Assembly: GCA_009193035.1 (NCBI GenBank)
Contig: SWDT01000225.1
Span: 1 to 64,000 of the forward strand
Origin: Halicephalobus mephisto
Taxonomy: Eukaryota; Nematoda; Chromadorea; Rhabditida; Panagrolaimidae
DNA length: 64,000 bases
Direction of reading: 5' to 3'
The first letter of the stretch is position 1. Each line of letters opens with the position of its first letter. Shown one piece after another: positions 8,601-22,700 of the stretch. Below the pieces are notes generated by a model. The model was not told the origin of the DNA, made no database searches, and was given only the letters and a program-made list of their open reading frames with translations. The translations under genes were made by a program, and so were the position numbers.

Positions 8601-8859
8601 ATACTGAACTCCATCTTCCATACTTATACAGTAATCGAAAATTCAATTTTTTAAAAAATAAATTTATTCAACTTTTAAATTGTATTTCTTGTAATTTCGG
8701 AGCTCAATTATTATAATTCAAATTTCAATAAATTTAAAACGTCGATGTTTTTCTGAAGATCGACTTCGAAATCAAAGGTCGTTTTTGATAGATGAACAAT
8801 ATTATGACAGACATTCGGGAAAAGTGTTGTTTTATTTTTTATTTCCTACAAACAAGGAA
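8601..8859. other. Non-coding gap, no feature seen
   Basis: Unique AT-rich sequence without frames or repeats that I could recognise. Confidence 0.35.
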
Positions 8860-9420
8860 GTAATTGTCTGAGTGTCGTAAGCAGCGAAACTTCTAGATAA
8901 GCATAGTGAATTTACTCATCAATGTGAATAGTCTCTTCCGAAAAGTAACCTAAAAACGGAAATAATTCCCATAGCGAAAGTCGCTGAAAACAGTAGTAGA
9001 TCTACTCATAGACTGGTGCGCGTTAAATTAGATTCAAAAAGTAACCTAAAAACGAAACTAATTCCCATAGCGAAAGTTTCTGGAAACCATAGTAGATCTA
9101 TTCATTGATTAGTAAGAGCAGAGTCTCTTACGAAAAATATATTTAAAATGAAACTAATTCCCATAGCGAAAGTTCTTGAAAACCATAATGAACATATTTG
9201 CTTATCATTACAAGTTAAATTAGACGTAAAAACAGTCTGAAAGCGAAATTAATTCCTAGATGAAATTCTTTGATATTCTTCGGAGTTCTGTAGTTTATCA
9301 GTGCAATTTGAATTTCGATAAAAACAACTTAAAAGCAAAATTAACCTGCGTCGTGGGAGCTCCTGATGATCCTCGTGAATTCTGCCCATTGATCAGTGAA
9401 AATTGACTTTTTCACAAAAA
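8860..9420 (+). repeat. Tandem array of ~96-100-bp units
   Basis: The block aaactaattcccatagcgaa plus agtttctggaaaccat recurs at about 8946, 9042 and 9136, with weaker copies to about 9420. Each unit also holds tagtagatctactcat. Confidence 0.65.
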
Positions 9421-10040
9421 TCAAATCCTAATTTATATTACTGATTTTTTGGCCATATTTGATGTTTGTCGTACTGAGTTAATTTTTTTTATTATCATAA
9501 TTTTCGTCTATTCGGAGATAAACTGTCTAAGAATAAACTTTATCGGACGTCAGTTCTATTGTAGAGGTCCGTTATAAAAAGTTCCCAGAGTGTTTCTTTA
9601 TCTATTATATTAAATGAGATTATTTTGAAGATGTTCCTCAAAATCGTGATCTTTGATGGGTCGTTTTTTAAGGATAGTCACTATCCAACGTCAAAGCTAT
9701 TTAATGAGTTCATATGTGGTGTGGAGTCACTTATAATCGAGTGTAATCAATGTGTATGAGTTCTAGATTACGGTATATATATTCGATTCCGAGCGTATCC
9801 AAAACAAAAAAGTTCCTGACCGTGCTCTTCAATTATTGGATTCTAACTGAACGTAATCCATATTTAAAATTGCAATCTAATGAAAGTTGATTGTAATTGA
9901 ATTTCATCAATATGTTCTGACTTTTTAATAGCAGAAAAAGTCCGAATATATTAATTGCAGTCAACTACAATTCATTCTAAGTAGATTACAATCCTACCAT
10001 CGATTACATTCAGTTAAAATCAATATATGAAGATTGTAGT
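9421..10040. other. Non-coding gap with aatcaa/ttgatt-rich sequence
   Basis: No gene. Short inverted stretches around gattgtaattgaattt and attacaatc occur at 9860-10020. Includes aggatagtcactatccaacg, an 8-bp palindrome (ggatagtcactatcc) also seen near 5830. Confidence 0.35.
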
Positions 10041-10380
10041 AGAGGACTTCTATGTGTTGATTACGTTCAGTTATAGTAAACATTTGTTGGCTTAGAATCT
10101 TGCCATTGGTTGTTTAGTTAGAGCTCTATATATTAAGGTCATATATAGCATCTTTTATATATTGATCATGTTCAGTTACGATCAATCCTCGTTGGCTTAG
10201 AATCCTGTTATTGGTTGTTTAGTTAGAGCCATATATATTAAGGTCATATATAGCATCTTTTATATATTGATCATGTTCAGTTACAATCAATTCTCGTTGG
10301 CTTAGAATCCTACCATTGGTTGTTTAGTTAGAACCATATATAGCAGCTCTTACGTGTTGATTATGCTCAGTTAGAAGTGA
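10041..10380 (+). repeat. Tandem array of ~105-117-bp units
   Basis: gttggcttagaatc followed by ccattggttgtttagttaga recurs at about 10087, 10192 and 10309, each preceded by tatattgatcatgttcagtt-like sequence. Confidence 0.7.
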
Positions 10381-10847
10381 TTCGCAGCACCTCTGTAGTG
10401 ACGAACGTTGATCGTCTTTCATTCCAAAAAATCATCAAAAACAAATTTCTTTGAGACATATTCTGGGTCCTTCTTTATCGATATTAATTGTTTTCGTGTT
10501 TACTTTGTAGATCTTGAAAAAAACAAAAACTCTATATCGATTGTTCATAATCCGAATTATATTTTCATTTACTGGGAATTTCCCAAACACATGGAACAAA
10601 CTTTTATCAAAGTCCCTATATTTGATGAAAGAAATCCGCGGAGATCAGGATATGGCCGAGATGACCTTTTCCTTGGTTTGGTTGCTGCCGAAGGCAAACT
10701 TAGTCATTCCGACTAGTGATCTCTATGTCTGGCCCGCCTTATATCTCGAGTTTACTTTGTATCTCTGTAAATTCAGTCTTATGTCTAAAAAATATGGAAT
10801 TTTATCTGTGGTCTTCATAGTATTAATATCAAAATCATTTCGAAAAT
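10381..10847. other. Gap with open frames I do not accept as genes
   Basis: Two overlapping + strand frames of about 100 codons (to 10716 and 10885) have no recognisable domain, no splice acceptor before a start codon and partly overlap the repeat on the right. A relic exon cannot be excluded. Confidence 0.35.
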
Positions 10848-11246
10848 GCTTCAGAAAAGTCAGGATTCGGATTTATGATCTGTAGATTTCGTAATTTCTA
10901 TGTTAAATCAACTTTGTAGATGCTTCAGAAAAGTCAGGATTCGGATTTGTGAAGTCCTAAAGATAATATTTAAGATTCATGATATATATCGAACTAACTT
11001 TTATCTATTTTTGTAAATTCAATGTTGTTTGAAAAATATGGAATTTGATCTGTAGATTTCGTAATTTCTATGTTAAATCAACTTTGTAGATGCTTCAGAA
11101 AAGTCAGGATTCGGATTTGTGAAGTCCTAAAGATAATATTTAAGATTCATGATATATATCGAACTAACTTTTATCTATTTTTGTAAATTCAATGTTGTTT
11201 GAAAAATATGGAATTTGATCTGTAGGTTTCGTGATTTCTATATTCT
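10848..11246 (+). repeat. Near-identical 170-bp tandem duplication
   Basis: gatctgtagatttcgtaatt starts at 10877 and 11047, and a third, diverging copy at 11217; spacing is exactly 170 bp. The first two units look essentially identical through ttcagaaaagtcaggattcg and aacttttatctatttttgta, so the duplication is recent. Confidence 0.85.
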
Positions 11247-11269
11247 TTTTTTTCATAACTATTTGAGCT

Positions 11270-11760
11270 AAACCAATTTCTAAAGTTTAAAGATTCTAAA
11301 ATTTGTAATTAGAATTAGTTTTATATATCAAATTCACTTTTATAGATTTCCAAACTCAGTAAACAAGTATCCAGTCTATTTATTTCGTAATTTCCGCCAA
11401 ATTTAGTCCGTTAATTTTCCGAACTAATTCCGAAAGTTTAAAGATTTTAAAATTTGTAATTAGAATTAGTTTCATATATCGAATTCACTTTTGTCTATCT
11501 CTAGATTCATTCTCGAAATAAATATTCGATTTTTAAATTTTCAATTTTTTGCCGAATTTAATCCGTAAATTTTCCGAACTAATTCCGAAAGTTTAAAGAT
11601 TCTAAAATTTGTAATTAGAATTAGTTTCATATATCGAATTCACTTTTGTCTACTTCTAGATTCATTCTCAAAAAAAAGAAATATTCGATTTTTAAATTTT
11701 CAATTTTTTGCTAAATTTAGTTCGTAAATTTTCCGAACTAATTTCGAAAGTTTAAAGATT
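11270..11760 (+). repeat. Tandem array of ~152-bp units
   Basis: aatttgtaattagaattagt recurs at about 11300, 11451 and 11605, together with ccgaactaattccgaaagtt and tcgattttt aaattttcaat. Confidence 0.7.
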
Positions 11761-13220
11761 GTAATTTGAGGACGTAAATTACTGACATGGACATGCTGGA
11801 TATCTTCCGGAAAGGCTCTATTATGTAGCTTTTAATTCGGAAAAGCCGTCACGAGAAAAGAAATACAAAAAATTCCATTTGAAAATTGGATTAGTCAGAG
11901 GGGCTTCCCCGAAGGCAATATTTCTTTTTTGTGTCAAATTTTTTTTAAATTTTCAAAGTTTTTTAAATTTTGAAATTTATAAAATTTAAAAAATTATATT
12001 TTTCAAATACCCTGAGGCTGATTTTTGAATTTTTTTTTGTCGAAAAATGACGTCATCAAATTTGATTTTGTTTTTTTTTAAATTAAAGTGTGAAATCTCA
12101 TGATCAAAATCGGCCTCTAATCGATTCCAAAAATTTTTCAATTTCAGTAAAAAACAATTTTTTTCATTTTTTTAATCGGCGTTTTTAAAATTTTTATCGA
12201 TTATTTTTGTCACTTTTTATCCGGATTAAAATTTTTCTAAATTTTTTGTTTTCAATATTCAGTAATTTTAAAATTTAAAATTTTTCTAAATTTTTGAATT
12301 TTCTAAATTTTCTAAATTTTCTAAATTTTTGAATTTTTCAAGATTTTTGAATTTTTCTAAATTTTTTGTTTTCAATATTCAGTAATTTTAAAATTTAAAA
12401 TTTTTCTAAATTTTTGAATTTTCTAAATTTTTGAATTTTATAAATTTTTGAATTTTTCTAAATTTTAAAAATTAATAAAAAATTCTGAAATTTTCTAGAA
12501 TCTAAGGTAATTTAAAAATTTTTCAGAATTTAATAGAGGATTTCGAAATTTTCAAAAATCTTAAAAAACTTTTGTTTTTAGAATTTTAAGGAAATTTGAA
12601 AATTGTTAAAAATTCAGTGAAAAATTTTGAATTTTTCAAAAATGTTAAAAATTTTTGTCTTTTAAAATTTTTTTTTTGAAAATTTCAAAAATTTTCTAGA
12701 ATTTTAAAGAAATTTAAATATTTTTCAAAAATCTTAAAAAATTTGTCTTTTATAATGAAGAAAATATTTTTGAAATTTTCCAGAACTGAGCGAAATACTT
12801 TAAAATAATCTTCGAGTCTTAGAATTTTAAAGAAGGTTCTCGAGATCCATGTTCAGGAAACGTAAAAAAAACACTTATTTTTAATTTCTAAAATAGTGTT
12901 ATTTTGACCTAAAATCTACGACTAAAACTTTCAAAAATTCGTGTCGGGATAATTTTTGTAAAAAAATTGAATTTTTAATTTAAAAAAAAAACTTAATTTT
13001 TATTTTTTGAAATAATTAAATTTTTTAATTTTAAAAAAACTTAATTTTTTAATTTAAAAAAACTTAATTTTTAATTTTTAAAAAAAATTATTTTTTATTT
13101 TTTAAAAAATTATTTTTTTATTTTGAATAAGAAAGTTCGAAAATTCGTGTCGGGATAATTTCGTAGAAATTTTTATTTTAAAAAATTATGATTAATTTCT
13201 AAAATAATTTAAATTTTTAC
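11761..13220. repeat. AT-rich low-complexity DNA upstream of the SLC23 gene
   Basis: Mostly runs of aaattttt, tttttgaattt and similar. One ~121-bp duplication (tttgttttcaatattcagta at about 12246 and 12367). The dispersed motif ttcgtgtcgggataattt occurs near 12943 and 13146. No gene. Confidence 0.6.
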
Positions 13221-13222
13221 AG
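13221..13222 (+). promoter_or_regulatory. Probable trans-splice acceptor for the SLC23 gene
   Basis: aatttttacag ends 3 nt before the ATG. No upstream coding exon was found, so an SL trans-splice site (or the end of a 5' UTR intron) is likely. Confidence 0.55.
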
Positions 13223-13225
13223 AAC

Positions 13226-16200
13226 ATGAAGGTGTCCGAAAAAAATATTTTTCCTTCTAATGTTCTCGAGACGAAAAATAACAAAGAAATTGATTCTTGT
13301 TCTCTTGAGATTCCGGAAAATTCAGAATCTTCAACGACGTCTACTGTAGTGGAGACAGGGGTCCATGGGCTGCACTATGGGGTCACGGAAGTGCCCCCCT
13401 GGAACCAGGCCGTTTTTTTGGCTTTTCAGCAGACGATGATCTGTATCTCCGGGATTCTGACGGCGCCGTATTTGGTTTCTGAAATGGCCTGTGCTGGAAG
13501 TTCCACAATTGCCCTGAGGGTTACGTTGATTTCATCGACGTTTGTTGTGACGGGATTCACGACTCTTCTGCAGACCGTAATCGGACTGAGACTTCCGATT
13601 CTTCAAGGACCTTCTTTTGCGTTTTTTCCTCCGCTTTATGCTTATGCAAATTTGCCAGAATTAAAATGTAACTATACCAGTAACGACGAAGTGCCGGAGG
13701 AGTTCTACCTCGGAAGGGTCCGGACGATCCAGGGAAGTCTGGCTTCGGCCTCTCTTCTGCTGCTCCTGATCGGGTCCACCGGGGCCATCGGGGCCGTCTC
13801 GAAGCTGATCGGTCCTGTTACAATCTTTCCTTTACTGGTATTACTGTGTCTGGGGAACGTCGACATCATCGTCGAAAAGGCTTCTATCCACTGGATCAGT
13901 CTCATGTAAGTTTTTTAATTTTATAATTAAATATTAATTTGATATATTAAGTCTAAAAATTCTAAAAAGTTTCAGAATATCGAGAAAAATTCTGAAATTT
14001 TGAAAGATTTCAGAAGATTCTGAAATATTTCAGAGTTTTTTCGAAGTTTTTAAATTTTCAAAATTCTTATAGAAAATTCTAGAGTCTCTTAAAAATTTTT
14101 TGAAGTCTTCTAGAATCCTTTTGTAACTTCTGAAGTCTTCTAGAATCTAGTTAAGTATTTTGGAATTTCTTTGAAACTTTTGGAATCTTCCAGAATCTCT
14201 TTGGAACTTCTGAAGTCTTCTAGAATGTTATAGAAAATTCCAGGATCTAGTTAGATATTTTGGAAACTTCTAGAATCATTTTAAAATTTTTTGAAATCTT
14301 CCAGAATTTCTTTGAAACTTTTGGAATCTTCCGGAATTTAATTAAATATTCTAGAATCTCTTTGGAACTCCTGAAGTCTTACAGAATCTCATAAAAAATT
14401 CCAGGATCTAGTTAGATATTTTGGAAACTTCTAGAATCATTTTAAAACTTTTTGAAATCTTCCAGAATTTCTTTGAAACTTTTGGAATCTTCCAAAATCT
14501 TTTTCAAAATTTCTAAAATTTTCTAAAATCTAGTTATATTTTGGAATTTCTGAAACTTTTAGAATTTTCCAGAATCGAGTGGGAACTTTTCGAATAACAT
14601 CTTCGAGTTTGAAAAATTCCTTTCAAAACTACTTTATAATTTTAAAAATTAGTTTATTTCAGCCAATTCGCATTAATCATGTTATTCGTTGTTTTCTTGT
14701 GTGAAGTCGGAGTTCCTATACCGTACTACTCGAAGAGAAGAATCAAAGTCACAAAATACCGACTTTTTGGGCAGTTTCCTTATTTAATTTCGCTTGTTAT
14801 TACCTATACGGTAGCCTTGATTCTCGGATTTGTCGACATAATTCCCAAAGATTCTGAGGCCAGAATCGACAAAAAACAATCAATGAGTAATCTGGAGGAA
14901 AGTCCGTGGTTCCAAGTACCGTATCCGGGGCAGTTCGGGATGCCGGGGATGTCCGTGGGGTTGTTCCTCGGGATGCTGGCCTCTTGTGTGGCTTGTTCCG
15001 TGGAATCCCTCGGGGCATACGGTATACTGGCCAAAATTTGCGAAGAAAAACCTCCTTCTGCTTCGACTTTATCCAGAGCAATCGTGATCGAAGGTCTCGG
15101 ATGCGGATTAGCCGGATTAATGGGAATCGGAGTCGGAATCACCACATATTCAGAAAATGTCGCTGCTGTTTCAATCACAAGAGTAGCTAGCAGATTCACT
15201 ATGCAATTAGCTGGAGTGATTTTAATCGGATTAGGGATATTCACGAAAATCGGAGCTGTTTTGGCCACGATCCCGGATCCAATGGTCGGGGGCATCCTCT
15301 GCATGGGGGTCTGTATGATCACCGGAGTCGCCATAAGCAATCTCGAGGTTAGTTATTTCGTTTTTATGAATTTCATAATTTAAAAAATAAAATATTATTT
15401 TTTGCAATTTTTAAATTCCCGCGCAAAAGGAAAAAAAGTTAAAAAATGGCAAATCTGGCAAATGACACCGAAATCAACTCGCTCTTTCTCATGCCAGTTC
15501 TGAAAACAGAAAAAATTGAAAAACTGGTAAATCACGATCAAAATCAACTCTCTATTTCTACTCGCTCTCCATTTTTTGAGAATTTTGAAAAAAGTGATAA
15601 AACTGGCAAACTTCTATCAAAACCAACTTGCTTTTTTCCTATACCAGTTCTAAAAGTATAAAAACGGCAAATCTGACAAACTTCTACCAAGATCGACTCG
15701 CACTCTCATGCCAGTTTTTATAACATCAAAAACGGCAAATCTGGCAAATGACTATCTAAATCGGTCCGTTATTTTTACTTAAATTTTATAATTTCCTAAA
15801 AAATCTAAAATCTCAAAAAATAATTACAAATTTAATTTATATATTAATTTTTAAAATTTCAGTATGTTTTTCTAAAATCTTCAAGAAATTTAACAATTAT
15901 GGGAATTGCTATAATCCTTGGAATGGCTATACCAGATTATTTCCAAGAAAATCCAGTAAAATCAAATATCGACAGTTTAAATCAAATGTTAAATATACTT
16001 TTAACAATTCGAATGTTTGTTGGTGGTGTTATTGCTTTTATTCTCGACAATCTTGTGACTGGAGTTACTCGAGAACAGAGAGGATTTCGTAAATCCCCAA
16101 ATTCAATCAAATTAGAAAATATTAAAAATACTCAAATCGACGGATATTCTTTCCCAGAAGTCGTTAATCGTGCATTACTAAAACTACCGTATATCTCCAG

Positions 16201-16279
16201 ACTTCCATTCATGCCTTCTGTCAGGTCCTTAAAGGCAGCCGTGTCAGTACAATCTCTAATCCGACAACGGGGTCAATAA
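13226..16279 (+). CDS. SLC23-family nucleobase/ascorbate transporter
   Basis: Three exons, 13226-13905, 14663-15347 and 15863-16279, join in frame to 593 residues. Multi-pass plasma-membrane carrier of the NAT/SVCT family, expected to move nucleobases or ascorbate with Na+ or H+. Visible marks: a polar N-terminus to ~residue 50, the QGPSFAFFPPLYAY block (residues 127-140), the ACSVESLGAY segment (~336-345) and the NAT signature region ENVAAVSITR (391-400), then IPDPMVGGILC. Exon 2 to 3 gives NLE-YVFLKSSRNL, as in family members. The signature normally has Gly where Ala394 stands. Substrate cannot be told from sequence. AATAAA at 16355-16360. Tail-to-tail with U2AF, 145 bp between stops. Intron 1 carries ttctagaatct-type repeats, intron 2 aaaacggcaaatctggcaaa-type repeats. 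Confidence 0.93.
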
Positions 16280-16424
16280 TTATTTAAATTTAGAAAATTG
16301 CTGTGCAATTTTAAACTCTCAAAGAGAAAAATTTAACTTCATAGCCAGAGGCAAAATAAAACAAAAATTTTTCTCAATAATAATAGTTACGGATAACATA
16401 GATAACCAAAAAACATTACCAAAG

Positions 16425-17806
<1,382 letters not shown>

Positions 17807-17819
17807 TGCAGATATCTTC

Positions 17820-17821
17820 CT
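17820..17821 (-). promoter_or_regulatory. Probable trans-splice acceptor for U2AF
   Basis: On the - strand, atcttttttcag ends 13 nt before the ATG, with no coding exon upstream. Confidence 0.55.
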
Positions 17822-18409
17822 GAAAAAAGATACCAAATAAAATAATTTCAAAAAAGAAAACGGAAAAAAATAAACGAAGATGGTTATGAAGAAATCGAAG
17901 CGCGGTTTTCAGTCAAAAACGCGAAATTTCGTTCCGGGACCTTCCAAATGGACACTTCTAGAATGACTTTTGTTCGATTAAAGCGGGAAATCTGGTAATT
18001 TTCTACATTAATTAAATTTAAAAATTATTATAATTTATGAATTCAATTACGTTGGAAAACTCTGAGCAGTAATGATTGTTTCAACTCTCGTGCGTTAAAC
18101 TTTTTTGTGATTTTTGTTTTAAACGGAAAAAACGTTGATTTTATATATATATATGATGTTAATTTTCATCACTTTATAGAGTCAAAGAAATATAAACAGT
18201 AAAATTAAGAATTGGAAACTAGACAAAAATCATTCAAAAATGAAAATAAATGTTCGAAATTTCGAGAAAAACGGACGTAGTTATGTCCGGTTATGTGACG
18301 TTTCTGTCCCGGAAATTTATGCAATCGAACTTGGATATAAGGTACCTACTCAAGCTTGGACTCCTCTATTGTTCGCTTGCGTTCGCGCATCTCAACTTTT
18401 CTGATTATC
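17822..18409. other. Upstream region of U2AF
   Basis: Likely holds the promoter. No gene. A piece near 18283-18312 (ttatgtgacgtttctgtccc) matches the terminal repeat of the fold-back element at 45 kb, so a half element lies here. Confidence 0.4.
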
Positions 18410-18660
18410 TTCAGGGAAATCTTCTCTTACTAGGATCATCTTCAGGGAATTCTTCTCTTACTAGGATCATCTTCAGGGAATTCTTCTCTTACTAGGATCA
18501 TCTTTAAGAAATTCTTCTCTTACTAGGATCAGCTTCAGAGAAATTCTTCTCTTACTAGGATCATCTTCAGGGAATTCTTCTCTTACTAGAATCATCTTTA
18601 AGAAATTCTTCTCTTACTAGGATCAGCTTCAAGAAATTCTTCCCTTTACTAAAATCATCT
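18410..18660 (+). repeat. Minisatellite of ~30-bp units
   Basis: About eight copies of ttcttctcttactaggatca plus tcttcaggga, with variants tctttaagaaa and gcttcagagaaa. Confidence 0.85.
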
Positions 18661-18753
18661 TTTCGGTCCTTCTTCTGACCTCGCTTCTTTCTTTGATGAG
18701 TGCGTCTTAGCCGTTTGTAGTCAGATTGCGGCTGGCAAGGCTTGGATCTGCAG

Positions 18754-18824
18754 TCTTCGGTCGGGAATCGAACCTGAACCTCGTAACTTTACTATTACGT
18801 ATACTACCATTGTACTACCGAAGC
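18754..18824 (-). tRNA. Degenerate tRNA-like sequence (tRNA pseudogene or tRNA-derived repeat)
   Basis: On the - strand the 71 nt show an acceptor-like stem (GCTTCGG with CCGAAGA; six of seven positions pair), a D-arm GTAC-AATGGTA-GTAT, a perfect 5-bp anticodon stem CGTAA/TTACG and a T-arm with the B-box AGGTTCGATTCCC. The anticodon loop has 8 nt (TAGTAAAG) instead of 7 and lacks a clear U33, and the first acceptor pair is a mismatch. I therefore assign no anticodon and consider it a pseudogene or part of a SINE. Confidence 0.5.
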
Positions 18825-19740
18825 TTTGGCTGAATGTAATCCAACAAATTTTTTAAATGATATTTATTCTTTAAGTTTTCCAATTTTTTCTCGAACAGCA
18901 CTAAAAATTATTTTTGAATATTTAAAAATACAAATTTTTTGTGATTGTAAGAAAAGCACATTTTTCAACTTTTATTGATTTTATAAAAACTTGTCATTGA
19001 CATTCCAGATCAAAGAGAAAAATCCAAATTTGTGCTTTACCATTTTTGGAAAGAGTGAATCATTAGACACGGAAGCTTCAACTAACAAAAAAACGAAATT
19101 AAAAAATCTGATTTTTTAAAATAAATTATACATCATTTTGAATATCTTAAAAAAATCCAGAATTTTTATTTTTTTATGAAACTTCTTAAAATAAAAAAAT
19201 TGAATAAATTTGTGAAATTTAAAATATTAAAAATTTTTTAAATATTATTTTAAATTTCATAAATTTATTAAATTTTTTATTTTAAAAAATTTCACAAGTA
19301 TTCAGAATTTTAATTTTTTTATAAAACTTCTTAAAATAAAAAAATTGAATAAATTTGTGAAATTTAAAATAATATTTAAAAAATTTTAAATTTCATAAAT
19401 TTATTAAATTTTTTTATTTTAAAAAGTTTCATAAGTATTCAGAATTTTTATTTTTTTATAAAACTTTCTAAAATAAAAAATTGAATAAATTTGTGAAATT
19501 TAAAATATTAAAAATTTTTTAAATATTATTTTAAATTTCATAAATTTATTTAATTTTTTTATTTTTAAAAGTTTCATAAGTATTCAGAATTTAATTTTTT
19601 TTAAAAGTTTCATTAAAAAAAATTCTGGATTTTTTTAAGAATTTCAAAATGATGTATAACTTATTTTAAAAAATCAAATTTCTTAAATTCATTCTTTATA
19701 AGCAGACCGGAAGTCCCAGATGATAATAAATATCCTCAGA
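18825..19740. repeat. AT-rich region with palindromic tandem units
   Basis: Between about 19130 and 19650, units of ~125 bp alternate aaacttcttaaaataaaaaa-ttgaataaatttgtgaaatt with their near reverse complements (aaatttcataaatttatt ... ttttaaaaagtttcataag), giving repeated hairpins. No gene. Confidence 0.55.
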
Positions 19741-22700
19741 TCACTCGCTTGAAGACAGATCTCCTCCGAACAAAGCCGAAAGAGCGTTCATGCCATCGGA
19801 AAAATCCTGATTATCCGTTTTAGCTGGATCGACAGCAAAAAGGATTCCTTGATACGTCGATCCGTTGACTTCCATAGAAACAAACATTTGATTATCTTTC
19901 GTAATTAATTTCATATTTGTCGAAGAACAACTTTTCTTCGCCGAAGTCGGGCCAGATGAGGAGCTGTCCAGGGGTCGGGGCCGTTTCACTCCTAATAAAG
20001 CACAATCAGATCAGGATTAAGGAAGGATTAACTTGCCTGTATTGTTCTTGTTCGAGTCTATAGAGGATGCCGAACTTCGACCAGACTGAGATTGAGACAA
20101 GTGTCGAGAAGCCGCTTCCGCCGTCGCTCTAAAATTTACTTATAAATCATCGATTACCGTAATTTATTTTTTTAAATATTTTAAATTTTCTCATAAGTCA
20201 TCGATTACCGTAATTTATTTTCTTAAATATTTTAAATTTATTTATAAGTCATCGATTACCGTAATTTATTTTTTTAAATATTTTTAATTTATAAGTCATC
20301 GATTACCGTAATTTACTTTTTTAAATATTTTGAATTTTTCTATTTTCTCACAAGTCATCGATTACTGTAATTTATTTCCATAAATTTCTAAATACTGTAA
20401 CTTTTTGTAAATTTGTAAATTTTTGAATATTTTAATTTTTTACATATTATTGAGTACTGTAATTTACTTTCAAAAAACATTGAAATAAAATTACTTTCCA
20501 TAATCGAAAAAAGTTCCTGTTTTATGTTTTAAATTTTCTTAATTTCAATGATAAAGTTGGTTTTTCCAATTTTAAAAAACTTCTAAATTATAAAATATCT
20601 TCATTAATGAACTTTTTTCATTTTTAATCTTCTTAATTTTAACAATTAATTTTCCTGTTATCATGGAGAGTTATTTTCCACGTCCCGAAAACCCTCTTTG
20701 CTTCAGATTCTAAAGTACCCTCTTTGCTCCGAACTCTGAAGTACCCTCTTTGTCCCAATTCTAAGGTACCCCCTTTGCTCCAAACCCTAAAGTACCCTCT
20801 TTGTCCCAATTCTAAGGTACTCCCTTTTCTCCGAACCTTAAAGTACCCCCTTTGTCTCGGACCCCAAGGTACCCCCTCTTCTCCGAACTCTAAAGCATCT
20901 CTTTTGTCCCTATCTTAACGTACTCTCTTTGTCCTCTACCTTATAATACCCCCTTTGCCCCTACCTCTGCTTACCTTTGGAAAAGTTCAAACTGCTTCTG
21001 GGGCTCCATGCTGGCGGCTGCAGCTGCTGCCAGGACTTGCTGATTATTCGTCAAACTTGCAAGAGGATTTTCGTCGTCTTCAAAATGAATAATTAATGAA
21101 AAATACAACTACAGAATACTGACCATTTTTGAATCCGAAAGGATTTCCAAATTTTCCGAAAAAGGGCATGCCCCAGCCGGGGAACCCGTGACCCCCAGGG
21201 CCGGGGTTGCCGTTCATCATGAGACCGTTGCCTAGCCCACTAGAAAGACTGGTGTTGCCCATCATGGGGCCAGGATTCCTCCTGCCTTCCCGTTTGTTGG
21301 CTTCTATCGCGGCAGTCAGATCGGCCGGAGTCGAGAGGTTCATTCTGTCACATTCGTAATCATAAAGATATTTCTGATATTGAGTCCTCAAAGTAAAAGC
21401 AGCAGATGTGATAGAAGCCGGAAGATTCAATCCTTTCGTAATTTCACGCCAAAGTTTCTTGTTAATTATCTCGACTAATCCGCCATGTTTGATCACCAAG
21501 TGATACAATTCATAAAGATCCAAAACTTGCTTAGCCATGATCGGAATCCGGGTCACAGGCTTGCCTAAATTAAATTACTGTAATTTTCAAAAACTTGATA
21601 GATTTCAATTATTTTAACTAAATTACTGTAGTTTCTAAAAACTTGATAGATTTTAATTATTTTAACTAAATTACTATAATTTTCAAAAACTTGATAGATT
21701 TCAATTATTTCAACTAAATTACTGTAGTTTTTAAAAACTTAATAGATTTTAATTATTTAAATTAAATTACTGTAGTTTTTGGAAATTTACTAAATCTTAA
21801 TTATTCAAATTAAATTACTGTAATTTTTGGAAATTTACTAAATCTTAATTATTTAAACCAAATTACTGTAATTTCTAAAAATTTATTAAATCTTAATTCT
21901 CTGGATTAAATTACTGTAATTTTTGAGAATTTAGCAAATCCTAATTACCTCAACTAAATTACTGTAATTTTCGGAAATTTACTAAATCTTAATTATCTCA
22001 ACCAAATTACTGTAATTTTTAAGAACTTAATAGATCTTGATTGTCTAGATTAAACTACTGTAATTTTTTGAATTTAGTAGATCTTGTTTAAATCGAAGTA
22101 CTGCAGGTTTTAAGAACCTAATAGATCTTAATTGTCTGAATCAAAGTACTGTAATTCTTTTGAAATTTAGTAAATCCTAATTTTACGTCTTTTCGCGCTC
22201 AATCTCGCCGAAAAATCCGTAATGTAAACAAAATTATTCTTTTCGAAAATCCCTGATTCTGATTGGCTAGTTACCGTTTCCTTCATCGAGGACAATACAA
22301 GCCAAACTTACCGATTTTATTCATAAAACTGAACCAGTCATCGAGCCAAGCCTTCCTGTTAGGGTCATCGTTGACTTCATAAAGCTGAAAAAATTTAAAT
22401 TAATTTCGAAATAAAAATAATTAAAAATCAAAATTGAAATTTTTCTAAAATAATTTTAACGAAAATTTTTCAATTTTAAATTTCATTCAAAAATTAAATT
22501 TTTTTCAAAATTGTTTCAAAAAGGATTTTTAAAAATTAAAAAAAAATAAATTTTAGAAAAATACAAATATTACTAAATTCGTTTTTTTGGCGAAAACTGA
22601 ACAAATGCCAATCGCAATTTTCACATTTTTTTGGAAGATTAAAAAATAATTTTTTTATTTTAAAAATAATTTTTTTTTTAAATTTATAAATAATTTTTTT

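Noticed and set aside
10408..10885. Two ~100-codon + strand frames
   Set aside because: No domain, no ATG with acceptor, and one runs into a tandem repeat.
14800..15340. Long - strand open frames opposite the SLC23 exon 2
   Set aside because: They are antisense to clear coding sequence with family motifs and have no family match themselves.
15446..15661. 71-codon frame inside SLC23 intron 2
   Set aside because: Made of the aaaacggcaaatctggcaaa repeat; splicing across it keeps the transporter frame.
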